From the NCBI GenBank assembly GCA_947631965.1, contig CANRNL010000008.1:1-64000 (forward strand): DNA of 64,000 nucleotides, written 5' to 3'. The notes beneath the pieces are model-generated. The model saw only the letters and a program-made list of their open reading frames with translations, made no database searches and was not told the DNA's origin. This stretch comes from an uncultured Clostridia bacterium (GTDB lineage: Bacteria > Bacillota > Clostridia > Monoglobales > Monoglobaceae). Of the stretch, positions 14,753 through 23,494 are shown piece by piece; the first letter of the stretch is position 1; each line of letters starts with the position of its first letter. Position numbers and translations under genes: made by a program.

Positions 14753-15487
14753 ATGGAAGATAAGAAAACGGGAAATAATTCGTATTATCTTATGTGTGAG
14801 AGAAAAGAAATTTATCATATTTTAATGGTTGTAGCCGGATTCTTCGGAGCATACACCTTTTTGCTCCGAGGTAATGTATTCTGCAATGCCCAGACAGGGA
14901 ATGTAGTGCTGATGGGTATGGCTTTGGGCGCGGGAAAATGGAGAGATGCGTTGTATTATCTGATACCGATTTTTGCCTATATGCTCGGCGCCTTTGTATC
15001 TGAGCTTCTTCCCAATCCGGTTAAACATCATCTTCCTGTCCGTTGGGACACCCTGCTGATTGCGATAGAGATGCTGGCAGTGCTGGCTCTGGGATTTGTT
15101 CCCTTGTCAGCACCCGTTCAAATTGCTCAGGTTACAATTAATTTTGTTGCTTCCATGCAGTACAATACCTTTCGTCAGGCAGAGGGCGTACCGATGGCAA
15201 CAACATTTGCCACGAATCATATCAGGCAGATTGGAATAGGTTTGGCAAAAGAGATTGCGCATTTTCGTCTGCAGGATAAAACGCATCGAAAGAAATTACG
15301 AGAACACCTTGCTATGCTGATGTTTTTCCTCGCGGGAGCCGTAATAGGAACGCTTCTGTGTAATTCGGCAGATGAAAAGGCTATTTGGGCGACCCTGCTT
15401 CCGCTTGGCATTTTGCTTGGCGTATTTCTCTATGCGGATTTTGTCGGAGAAAAGGCTTTGAAGGAAAGGAAACCGGCAGGGCATTGA
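14753..15487 (+). CDS. YoaK/DUF1275-family membrane protein
   Basis: A polytopic membrane protein of 244 aa with about six hydrophobic segments and the DUF1275 (YoaK) landmark GFFGAYTFLLRGNVFCNAQTGN followed by VVLMGMALG. Later it shows FRQAEGVPMATTFATNHIRQ. The family function is not established; a transporter role has been suggested. ATG 14753 is preferred because AAGGA lies 12 bp upstream; the in-frame ATG at 14741 is too close to it. It sits between two copies of the terminator-promoter unit as a single-gene transcript. Confidence 0.85.
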   Translation: MEDKKTGNNSYYLMCERKEIYHILMVVAGFFGAYTFLLRGNVFCNAQTGNVVLMGMALGAGKWRDALYYLIPIFAYMLGAFVSELLPNPVKHHLPVRWDTLLIAIEMLAVLALGFVPLSAPVQIAQVTINFVASMQYNTFRQAEGVPMATTFATNHIRQIGIGLAKEIAHFRLQDKTHRKKLREHLAMLMFFLAGAVIGTLLCNSADEKAIWATLLPLGILLGVFLYADFVGEKALKERKPAGH

Positions 15488-15554
15488 GTCAAACGTATAA
15501 ATTAGGAAAGCCGCGCATCCCCGTTTGTCACATGGTTAAGCCTTAATAACACCG

Positions 15555-15650
15555 CCAAGAGCAACCCTTCGGCTACTCTTTTATTGATTTTCTGCGGCGA
15601 ATATGATATGATTATTTCCATAATTAAGCAGAGCGATAAATCGGATTTGT
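15555..15650 (+). repeat. Terminator-promoter unit, copy 2
   Basis: AAGAGCAACCC...GGCTACTCTTTT is a weaker hairpin than in copy 1, followed by TTGATT (15584-15589), 17 bp and TATGAT (15607-15612). Upstream, CCCGTTTGTCA-x-x-x-GGTTAA at about 15518 has a counterpart at about 16090 after the next gene. Confidence 0.6.
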
Positions 15651-15663
15651 ACAGGAGGATTGT

Positions 15664-16086
15664 ATGATAAAAAGAAAACAAGTTGTATTAACATCGTTTG
15701 CGGTGTTGATAATTGTTGTCGCAGTAATTTTTGGGGTATGGTATTCTATCCCAAAATCCTTTTTGAATGGATTAGATGTGTCCGAAGTAGCATCTATCTC
15801 TGCATTTGATGGTAATACAGGCAAAGGCTTTATTATTGAGGATTTTAGAGAAATAAAACAAATAATAGAAAACATCCAGGAAAGTGAGATGAAACGAGAT
15901 AATATCTCCATAGGTTATAGTGGATATGGTTTCAGAATGCGCTTTATGGGTAAAAACGAAAAGGTAATTGACAGTTTTATTATCAACAGTCCATATACTA
16001 TTCGTGACGACCCATTCTTTTATCAGTGTGATGGAAGTTTGTGCTTTGACTATCTAAAAGAACTTGAAGATATATACGCAAGATAA
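15664..16086 (+). CDS. Small membrane-anchored protein, unknown
   Basis: A 140-aa protein with a basic start and one N-terminal hydrophobic helix (residues 9-27, LTSFAVLIIVVAVIFGVWYS), probably an uncleaved anchor. An extracellular domain of about 110 residues follows (EVASISAFDGNTGKGFIIED, YSGYGFRMRF, DPFFYQCDGSLCFDYLKELE). No cysteine lipobox is seen. I do not recognise the family. It has a GGAGGATTGT start site and its own promoter in the preceding repeat unit. Confidence 0.65.
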   Translation: MIKRKQVVLTSFAVLIIVVAVIFGVWYSIPKSFLNGLDVSEVASISAFDGNTGKGFIIEDFREIKQIIENIQESEMKRDNISIGYSGYGFRMRFMGKNEKVIDSFIINSPYTIRDDPFFYQCDGSLCFDYLKELEDIYAR

Positions 16087-16126
16087 CTTCCCGTTTGTCA
16101 AACAGTTAAAAACTAAACACCAAAAT

Positions 16127-16157
16127 CAAGAGCAATCGAAAAACGGTTGCTCTTTTT
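16127..16157 (+). terminator. Terminator after the anchored protein
   Basis: AGAGCAA and TTGCTCT pair around CGAAAAACGG, followed by a T5 run. It is the same hairpin type as in the two upstream units. Confidence 0.65.
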
Positions 16158-16177
16158 CGTTGCCTAAAAAATCAACA

Positions 16178-16209
16178 AAAGGAGCCGCGCAAAAGTGCAC
16201 GGCTCCTTT
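16178..16209 (-). terminator. Terminator of the GH3 gene
   Basis: AAAGGAGCCG (16178-16187) pairs with CGGCTCCTTT (16200-16209). It lies just past the stop of the minus-strand GH3 gene. Confidence 0.6.
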
Positions 16210-16241
16210 AAACTTTCAATTCCCTGTTTGATTTTTATTTT

Positions 16242-19200
16242 CTATTTTATTTTATTTATACTTCCAAGGTTGTACACCTTTGTATAGCCGAGGCGCTCCG
16301 CGACTTTCATCGCCTTTGCGGAACGCAGACCCGACGCACAGTAAACGATTATCGTATCGTCCTTCGACTGCTCCGAAAGCCAGCCCTCGAACTCGTCAAA
16401 CGGCACGTTCAGCGAGCCTTCATAGTTCACCGCCGCAAACTCCGCCGCGCTTCGCAAGTCAACCAGCTTGGCACCCTCCGCCGCAAGTGCGAGAGCAGCC
16501 TCCGCCTCGATGTCGTCCTGCCTTACATCGGACAAATCCACGGTCTGCTCCGACCCGCCGCCCGTCAAAACGAGCTTGCCGTCGTCGGACGATATGCTCT
16601 CTATATCAAAATCGCATACCTTTTTGAGCGTCGCGCACTTGGAGCAAGGCGGCATTGTTATGAGCCAGCCGTCCTTACAGCCGAGGTACATCTGGTCGTC
16701 CACCGCGCAAATATCGGTCACCGAAGGCTTGCTCGGCGCGCCCTCGTCGCTCTCCGCGAAATATTCGGGAGTCATATCCGACCAGACCGTGCCTGCCGCG
16801 CTTGTAAATATGCTCGTGCTTCCGTCGCCCAAATCGCACACGAGCGCGGCAATCATATCGTTCCAATTCGTCAGCTTTTTAAACGTCACGTTTTTGTCGT
16901 ATTCCGAATTAAAGCTGATAGTCTTTGTCTCGCCGCCGAACTTGTCAACCGCTGTTATTTCGTCGCCCGAAACGCTCACCTGCGCCAAATCGTTCTCGGC
17001 AAAAAGCGTCTCCGCGGAGCTTGCCGACGACGTGCCTCCGCCATTGGTGTAGGTAAACTGCATATAGTCAATGTTGCCGCAATACTTTCCGTCGGTGTTC
17101 AGTTTAACGAACAGTCCGAGACTTCCGCTCTTGCTGAAGCGTATCGGATGGTCGTAATAAGTGTTCCAATTCTTATCCGCAATAAGCGTAACCTTGCCGA
17201 TGCTGTTTTCCGAGGTCAGCAGCTTGCCTATATCTGTCGCGGTCGCCGTATCGACATCAACCGACGAAACATCTACCGCGAAAAATTCCGCCGTCGCCGT
17301 ACCCGCATCGTTTCTTATCGCCGCGTGCAGGCTTATTTCAGCCAAATTATTCATATCGCGTGGTCCGAAATAGAATATGTCGCCGTCTCTTGTGTTTTCC
17401 ACAATATTGCCGGTCGTCGTCGCCTCTTTCGCCCACTTCTTTGCACAGCTCTCAAACTCTACTTTATACTGCGTCATAATGTCCGCAGGGTCAAACGGTT
17501 CAAATGTCTGTGCCGGAGGAGGTGTTGGCTCCTCGGTCTTTTCGGGAGGAGGAGTTGGCTCGGTTCCCGACTTGCCCGCCTCAAACAGCACGGCATACAA
17601 ATTCTTGTTGGAGCCTCCGCCGTAAACATATACGGGTATTCCGCCCTTTACGTTCATCTGAACGCCGCATATGGTGTTGTCGCCGTACTTGGATACCGTT
17701 TTGCCGTCCTGCTCTATATTCATATATCTGTCATCGCCCGCTTTAAACACGGCTGTAACCACGCCGTCGGCGTCGGGCGTGAACCAAACTCTGCGCGCTC
17801 CGGGCTCGCCTTTGCCGCCTTTCAGGCTTCGGGTAAAGTTGTATGTTCTGCCGCCGTAGCTGAATGTGCCGCCCTTGTCGGACTGCCAGCCGCCGTCGCC
17901 GTCCATTCCGAGACCGCTGGAGAGCTTCGCTCCCTCGGCGGTGTTAAAGAACGAATCGAATACCGAGTCGCTGAAGTTGTAAACCAAAAGCTCTTTGGGT
18001 TCGGCTATCTCATATGTCAGCTCTATCGGGGCTGTAAGGGGGTTCATAATGTCGAGTCCGTTCCATGTGAGGATTTTTATCTTGTCGCCTGCCGCAAATC
18101 CGCCGAAGTCGTACCTGCCCGCCGACGCAAATTCCTTTGCCTCGCCCTTTGTAATCTTGTCGTCGCCGTCATAAGCCGCCGCCAAAACCGCGCTCTTATC
18201 GTATGCGACCGATACGCCGACCTTGCCGCCGGGCGCAACCACCGTGTAAACATCGTCGGTGTTGTACTTCAGCTTCATATAGTCGAGGTTTGATTTGTTG
18301 GTCTGAACAAAAATCGTGCCGCAGCCGTTTTCATCAAGGGACAGTCGCGCAAGCTCCTGCTCGTTTACCTGCGCGGTCACCTCTGCCCAGTTCGTCCACG
18401 CGCCTGTTATGGGCGCGCTCGTAGTTGCAACTATCCAGTCGCTGTTGCCCATAAGAGATACTTTTATGGGAGCGGACGTGTCCTTTTGAGATACGCGGAA
18501 GGTGATTTCGGTCAGTCTGTCGAGCTTCACGCCGTCGAAACGCAGCCAGTAAGCGTTTGTGTTGCCCGCGTTTTTGCCGCCGCCCGACGCACCCTCTTTA
18601 ACGTCGTCGAGCTTCGCGCCGCCGCTTGCGTCCGCGCTCTCGCCCTCTATCTGGAGATTTGCGTAAATCGTCGCCGAGCCGCTCTTTCCGTTTGCGTAAT
18701 CGTTTGCGGTGACTTTAAATATGCCGTTTTCGTAGAGCTTCAGCACACCGCTGTTTATATCTATCTCCGCGTCTCGTCGTGCCGCCGAGCCGTCAAGCTG
18801 TTCCACAGACCATACGATGTTTGAGTCAACCTTTGCGCCGCCGCTCAAAGCCTCAAGCTCAACGGTACACGGATTGTCAACCGTAAAGGTGCCGCTTATC
18901 GAGGTCGTGTCCGCCTTGTACTCTCCTATGCCTTCCGCAGAATAATCTATCACGCCGCCAACAAGCACGTTCGGATTTACCGAAGCGATGGTGTATGCCT
19001 CAGTCAGCGAGATTTTGGGTACCGCCTTGATTTCTTCGACCGCTTTCGCAACGTCTACCGAAAGAGTACCCTCTATTGCCGCGTTCTCTATCTTCTCGTG
19101 CATTTCGCTATATATGCTGTTTATGAGCGCCCAATCCTCTGCGGTGTACGCCTCTTCAACACAGCCCTTATATGCCGCTTCGAGCATACCGAGATACTCG

Positions 19201-22200
19201 GCCTTCTTGCTGTCGCTCATTCTCGCGGTGGTTTGCATTACAACGGGGAAAGAAGTTTTTACCTCTTCGCCGCCCTTGGAAGCGATGACGGTTATTGTAG
19301 CCGTTCCCTCTTTCGTACCTGCGGTTACAATGCCGTTTTCGTCTACGCTTGCAACGCTGTTGTCGGAGCTTTGATAGCTCATTGTAATGCCGTTTGCCGC
19401 AAAGTCGCTCACGATTTGACCGTCCTTCAGTACAACGGTCGCGCCCGCGTCGACAGAGTTGCCCGCAACGGCGGGATTTTGACCCGACGAGTCCGTCGCA
19501 AGATACACCTTAATTCCCGACGGAATAACGGTAACTCTTTTCAGCGCGTCGCTAAGCGTGCCGCTGACGTTAAACGTGCAGGTCTTGTCGGCGTTCGAGC
19601 TGCCGCCGACTGCCGCGGTGTAACTACCCTGTATTACATAATTCTTCTGAGTTGCCTCGTCAAAGAAGTATACGTCCGCTACGTTCAGTTCAAACGTAAC
19701 AGTCTTTTCCTCTCCCGCGTTAAGTTCCACTCTCTCAAAGCCCTTAAGCTGTTTAAGCGGCAGAGTTTTGCCGTCCGCGCCGGGTACGCTGACGTAGAGC
19801 TGTGCTACCTCGGTGCCCGCCTTATCGCCGGTGTTGCGAACCTTTGCGGTTACCGTCACGGTGTCGTTCGCGTCCGCGCTCTGCTTATCTACTGTCACAT
19901 CCGAATATTCAAACGTCGTGTAGCTCTTGCCGTAGCCGAAAGGATAAACCGGTGTTCCGCTGTAATACTGATAGGTTCTGCCGGGATAGTCGGCTCCGGG
20001 ATTGTTTATATCCGACGCCAGCTCATAGTTTGTGAAGTTATATTCTATACCGTCGATTTTCTGCTTTGCCGAGCCTATCGGCATTTTGTCAAGGTCTGCC
20101 TTGGTGTACCACGTGGTCGAGAGTTTACCGGACGGATTTACTTCGCCCGTCAGCACCTTTCCAAGCGCCTCGCCCTGCGTCTGACCGTTGTAAGACGTCC
20201 ACAGCAAAGCCGCGCACTTGTCTTTGAATCCCTCCACGTTGATTTGACCGACGGTCTGCAAAACAACAATGGTCTTGTCACCGTACACGTCGCAAATCTG
20301 CTGAACGTGCGACTCGCTCTTGGGCAAATCTATCGATGCTCTGTCGTTCGACTCGCTCGAATCGTCGGTGGTCGTGCCGCCGTAAGCGATTATAACGTCT
20401 GCCGCGTCAAGAGCTGACTTGTAGTTGTCAACCGAGAAGTCAGCGCTCGCGCTAACGGTTATACACATATCGCGCGTTTCGGTGTAGCCGCCCGTCGCGC
20501 CGTTATATACGCCGGTGTTGGTCTTGTAATCGTCCGCGCCGCTTGTGTTCGCTATCGGAACGTTCGCCGCGTTCTGAGACGCGCTGCCGTAGCCTATCGC
20601 AACACTTACGTTGGGCATACCGGGGAGAGACGACGCCTCTATTCTTATGTCGGTAACGTCTTTGAAATCCACGTTCGGTATGATTGCCGTACCCGCCTTG
20701 GTTATATTCTTAAGCTCGCCGTCCGCCTTATCCATATTAAGAGCGGTTGTCACGGTCGACAAATCCAGCGTTGTGTTCTTGCCGGTGCTCTTTACAAGGG
20801 TTATGCTCTTAATGTTAAACAGCGGTGTGGTGTCGCTTATGTTTCCTATTAAACTAACCGTCGCATTCGGGTTTATCTTCTTTATCTCGCTCGTTATACC
20901 GTCGATGGGGCTTACGAGTTTGGAGGTCATATACTCCATTTCGGCAGAGTAGTCGCCGAGAATGACCTGATCCGCGCGGTTGCCCACAACCGCGATATTC
21001 GACGCGCTCGCCGTAAGCGGGAGAGCGTTGTTTTTATTCTCAAGCAGTACCCACGTCTCCTCTGCGGCTTCCTCCGCCTTGGCAACGTGCGCGTCCGACT
21101 CTATGAGCTTCGGGTCGATTTTCTGATATGCAACATCGGTATCAAACTCGCCCGTTTTCATTCTCTGCAAAAACAGCTCGTAAACCATAACGTCCAAAAA
21201 TTCTTCGCTTATCAAGCCTTCTTTGACCGCCGCGAGTACCTGCTCCGTACCGTTGCCGCCGCTGTTACAGTCAAGGCTCGAACCCGCTCCGATGATCTTT
21301 GAAACCGTCATTGTTGCGGTTATATCGTCCAAATTTTCGTTGGGATAAAGCTTCTTGCGAAGCGGCGCTCTGCCGTATACGTTGTCCCACGCGCCGCAGT
21401 CGCCCACAACGAAGCCCTCAAAGCCGTAAGCGCGGCGGAGCAGGTCGCTCAAAAGATACGAGTTCGCGCTCGACGCGATATAGTCTATCTTCTGTCCGTC
21501 TCTCGCCTCCAGGATTTCGCCGTTTCGGTATATGGTCGTGCCGTTGTACGAGCTCATAACCGCGCCCGGATTATACGCCTCGATAATATCTCCGAAAGCT
21601 CTCGAATAATACTCGCGCATCGTGCGCTCGTTCATAATCGAGGTTCCGGTCTGACGTTCGCCCTCGCAGTTGTTCGCGGCGTAGTGCTTCAGCGTGGAAA
21701 TGGTCTTTTTGTACTTTTCGTCGGTACCCTCCATTCCCTTTACCGCCGCGCCCGCTATCTGCGCGGTCAGGTACGGGTCTTCGCCGTAGCTCTCCTCGTT
21801 TCTGCCCCAGCGCGGGTCACGCGCCATATTTATGGTGGGGTTCCAATAGTTCAAATCGTATTTGTTGTTCTTGCCTCTCGCCTCGGTCGAGGTTATGTCC
21901 ATTATCTCGTACATCAAATCCCTGTCCCAGGTGTTCGACATAGCAAGGCTGGACGGGAAGCTGGTCGCGCCGTGCTGACGCGCAACGCCGTGGATACCCT
22001 CGCGCCAGTAGTAGTACGAGTGTACTCCCAAACGGCTGATGCCGGGCGCGCTCTTTGCCGCCGTCTGCGCCGCCTTCTCTTCGAGCGTCATACGCGCCAC
22101 AAGGTCTGCCGCACGCTCCTCAAACGAGAGCGTCGTATCCTGATACGGATATGTCGCCGTGGTGCCTACCTCCGCGCTTTCTTCCTCCGCGAAAACCGTT

Positions 22201-22271
22201 CCCGCGGGTACCGTTACCGATACGAGCGTCAACGCGGCTGTCAGAAAAGCGGTGAGCTTTTTCAGTTTCAT
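16242..22271 (-). CDS. Secreted multidomain GH3 glycosidase with C-terminal rhodanese domain
   Basis: A 2009-aa exo-acting beta-glycosidase of family GH3, probably xylosidase- or glucosidase-like. Order: signal peptide (1-29); GH3 N-terminal domain (about 45-390) with RDPRWGRNEESYGEDP, KHYAANN and nucleophile Asp291 in GFVVGDCGAW; GH3 C-terminal domain (about 405-790) interrupted by a CBM-like insert near 480-605; fibronectin-like region (785-890); Big_2-like domain (910-1013); FIVAR-like helices (about 1020-1085); two CBM6-like modules (about 1195-1340 and 1600-1760) separated by Pro/Thr linkers (for example EEPTPPPAQTFEP). The last 105 residues are a rhodanese domain with VYCASGLRSAKA, Cys1978. 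No sorting motif or dockerin is seen. It is divergent from an AraC regulator. Confidence 0.9.
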   Translation of the reverse strand: MKLKKLTAFLTAALTLVSVTVPAGTVFAEEESAEVGTTATYPYQDTTLSFEERAADLVARMTLEEKAAQTAAKSAPGISRLGVHSYYYWREGIHGVARQHGATSFPSSLAMSNTWDRDLMYEIMDITSTEARGKNNKYDLNYWNPTINMARDPRWGRNEESYGEDPYLTAQIAGAAVKGMEGTDEKYKKTISTLKHYAANNCEGERQTGTSIMNERTMREYYSRAFGDIIEAYNPGAVMSSYNGTTIYRNGEILEARDGQKIDYIASSANSYLLSDLLRRAYGFEGFVVGDCGAWDNVYGRAPLRKKLYPNENLDDITATMTVSKIIGAGSSLDCNSGGNGTEQVLAAVKEGLISEEFLDVMVYELFLQRMKTGEFDTDVAYQKIDPKLIESDAHVAKAEEAAEETWVLLENKNNALPLTASASNIAVVGNRADQVILGDYSAEMEYMTSKLVSPIDGITSEIKKINPNATVSLIGNISDTTPLFNIKSITLVKSTGKNTTLDLSTVTTALNMDKADGELKNITKAGTAIIPNVDFKDVTDIRIEASSLPGMPNVSVAIGYGSASQNAANVPIANTSGADDYKTNTGVYNGATGGYTETRDMCITVSASADFSVDNYKSALDAADVIIAYGGTTTDDSSESNDRASIDLPKSESHVQQICDVYGDKTIVVLQTVGQINVEGFKDKCAALLWTSYNGQTQGEALGKVLTGEVNPSGKLSTTWYTKADLDKMPIGSAKQKIDGIEYNFTNYELASDINNPGADYPGRTYQYYSGTPVYPFGYGKSYTTFEYSDVTVDKQSADANDTVTVTAKVRNTGDKAGTEVAQLYVSVPGADGKTLPLKQLKGFERVELNAGEEKTVTFELNVADVYFFDEATQKNYVIQGSYTAAVGGSSNADKTCTFNVSGTLSDALKRVTVIPSGIKVYLATDSSGQNPAVAGNSVDAGATVVLKDGQIVSDFAANGITMSYQSSDNSVASVDENGIVTAGTKEGTATITVIASKGGEEVKTSFPVVMQTTARMSDSKKAEYLGMLEAAYKGCVEEAYTAEDWALINSIYSEMHEKIENAAIEGTLSVDVAKAVEEIKAVPKISLTEAYTIASVNPNVLVGGVIDYSAEGIGEYKADTTSISGTFTVDNPCTVELEALSGGAKVDSNIVWSVEQLDGSAARRDAEIDINSGVLKLYENGIFKVTANDYANGKSGSATIYANLQIEGESADASGGAKLDDVKEGASGGGKNAGNTNAYWLRFDGVKLDRLTEITFRVSQKDTSAPIKVSLMGNSDWIVATTSAPITGAWTNWAEVTAQVNEQELARLSLDENGCGTIFVQTNKSNLDYMKLKYNTDDVYTVVAPGGKVGVSVAYDKSAVLAAAYDGDDKITKGEAKEFASAGRYDFGGFAAGDKIKILTWNGLDIMNPLTAPIELTYEIAEPKELLVYNFSDSVFDSFFNTAEGAKLSSGLGMDGDGGWQSDKGGTFSYGGRTYNFTRSLKGGKGEPGARRVWFTPDADGVVTAVFKAGDDRYMNIEQDGKTVSKYGDNTICGVQMNVKGGIPVYVYGGGSNKNLYAVLFEAGKSGTEPTPPPEKTEEPTPPPAQTFEPFDPADIMTQYKVEFESCAKKWAKEATTTGNIVENTRDGDIFYFGPRDMNNLAEISLHAAIRNDAGTATAEFFAVDVSSVDVDTATATDIGKLLTSENSIGKVTLIADKNWNTYYDHPIRFSKSGSLGLFVKLNTDGKYCGNIDYMQFTYTNGGGTSSASSAETLFAENDLAQVSVSGDEITAVDKFGGETKTISFNSEYDKNVTFKKLTNWNDMIAALVCDLGDGSTSIFTSAAGTVWSDMTPEYFAESDEGAPSKPSVTDICAVDDQMYLGCKDGWLITMPPCSKCATLKKVCDFDIESISSDDGKLVLTGGGSEQTVDLSDVRQDDIEAEAALALAAEGAKLVDLRSAAEFAAVNYEGSLNVPFDEFEGWLSEQSKDDTIIVYCASGLRSAKAMKVAERLGYTKVYNLGSINKIK

Positions 22272-22313
22272 TAAAATTCCCCCTTGAAAAATTTTGTCCG
22301 AAAAATCGTCTAC

Positions 22314-22345
22314 TTGAATTATACCTCATAATGTGCTATAATTAA
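22314..22345. promoter_or_regulatory. Overlapping divergent promoters of GH3 and AraC genes
   Basis: Plus strand: TTGAAT (22314-22319), 17 bp, TATAAT (22337-22342), toward the AraC gene. Minus strand: TTAATT (22340-22345), 16 bp, TATAAT (22318-22323), toward the GH3 gene. Each -10 box overlaps the -35 box of the other, so the two promoters should exclude each other. Confidence 0.6.
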
Positions 22346-22398
22346 AGTCACAATGTATAGAAAACAAGACAAAAAATGCACAAAGAGGTGAAAGCGGT

Positions 22399-23232
22399 AT
22401 GCTGCCCGTATACGAAATAAGAAATTCCGAGCTTACGGTAAAGCGAAACTCATATGAGCTTGTCTTTCCCGAGCATATGCACGAATATATTGAAATAGTG
22501 TATACATACAAGGGCGTTCAGCATCTTAAAATCGAGGGCAGCGAGTACACGCTCAAAAAGGGCTGCCTGTCAATAATATTTCCCGACACTCTGCACTCCT
22601 TTTTCAGCATGGAAAAATCCGGCAAATCGGACAAAAAAGAACATTCCGCGCCCGACTGCGAGGTGCTGGTTTTGATGTGCAGTCCGAAGCTGTTCGGAAA
22701 TCTCTTTCCCGACCTTAAAAACCTCTCGACAGAATACCCGCTCATACCCGCCGAGTACATAAACGGCGGCTTTAAAGCCGCGCTCGACTGCATAGACCCA
22801 AGCGACAGCTTTGAAGTCAGGTTTTCGTGGGCGTGCGTGATTTTGTCGTACGTTATCGAGGCGCTTGATTTAAAGCGGCGCGACGCACAGCCGGTAAACG
22901 ACATAACATATAAAATAATGAAATATGTTGAGGAAAACTTTACCGAGCCGATAACGCGAAAATCTCTCGCCGAAAAGTTCAGCGTGAGCGAGGGCTATAT
23001 TTCAAAGATATTTACCCGAAAATTTAAAATGAATTTCAGGAATTACCTCGGACTTATGCGCGCCGAGTACGCGGCGAATCTTATTCGCACGACGGACGAG
23101 AGCTTTATCACGGTGAGTAACCTCGCGGGTTTTGAAAGTCCGCGCACCTTTAACCGAATGTTCAAGGCGGCTTACGGCACCACCCCGCGCGAGTATAAAA
23201 ATAATATAAACAAGCTGATAAAGGAAGAATAG
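22399..23232 (+). CDS. AraC-family transcriptional regulator
   Basis: A 277-aa regulator with an N-terminal cupin-like sensing domain (FPEHMHEYIEIVYTYKG, then LKKGCLSIIFPDTLHSF). The C-terminal pair of AraC helix-turn-helices includes SLAEKFSVSEGYISKIFTRK, then VSNLAGFESPRTFNRMFKAA and the signature GTTPREYK. This architecture usually senses a sugar and controls a neighbouring carbohydrate gene. The divergent GH3 gene, 127 bp away, is the obvious target. Start ATG follows AGAGGTGAAAGCGGT. Confidence 0.9.
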   Translation: MLPVYEIRNSELTVKRNSYELVFPEHMHEYIEIVYTYKGVQHLKIEGSEYTLKKGCLSIIFPDTLHSFFSMEKSGKSDKKEHSAPDCEVLVLMCSPKLFGNLFPDLKNLSTEYPLIPAEYINGGFKAALDCIDPSDSFEVRFSWACVILSYVIEALDLKRRDAQPVNDITYKIMKYVEENFTEPITRKSLAEKFSVSEGYISKIFTRKFKMNFRNYLGLMRAEYAANLIRTTDESFITVSNLAGFESPRTFNRMFKAAYGTTPREYKNNINKLIKEE

Positions 23233-23255
23233 CTCTGCCTTTTCGCTAATCCATT

Positions 23256-23425
23256 TTGCGGATGCACTCACACAAAAACTCAATCAGAAGCAGTAAAGTA
23301 AGGCAACCGCTTTACCGCCCTTGGGTTTTAGCCGCGCATTTTAGACAACAGTCTTATGCGCGGCGGGTTGTCAGGGCAGAGCCCTGACCGTTCTTTTCGT
23401 TCTTTTCTTACGTAAGAAAAGAACA
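23256..23425. repeat. 170-bp dispersed hairpin repeat, copy 1
   Basis: This stretch is about 93 percent identical by eye to 40531-40700. It contains GTAAAG/CTTTAC (23293-23315), CCGCGCAT/ATGCGCGG (23332-23363), GTCAGGGC-AGA-GCCCTGAC (23370-23388) and a perfect 26-bp palindrome (23399-23424). It fills most of the 262-bp gap between the AraC and GT4-CsaB genes. Confidence 0.8.
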
Positions 23426-23494
23426 TTTAAAAAATCATTTGACTATAAATTATATTTGTAATATTATAAAAGAAAAGCGTTTGGGAGATAAAAT

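Noticed and set aside
17148-20417. Long plus-strand open frames opposite the GH3 gene (381 and 439 codons)
   Set aside because: No domain-like text, rich in Arg/Cys runs typical of antisense frames of GC-biased codons.
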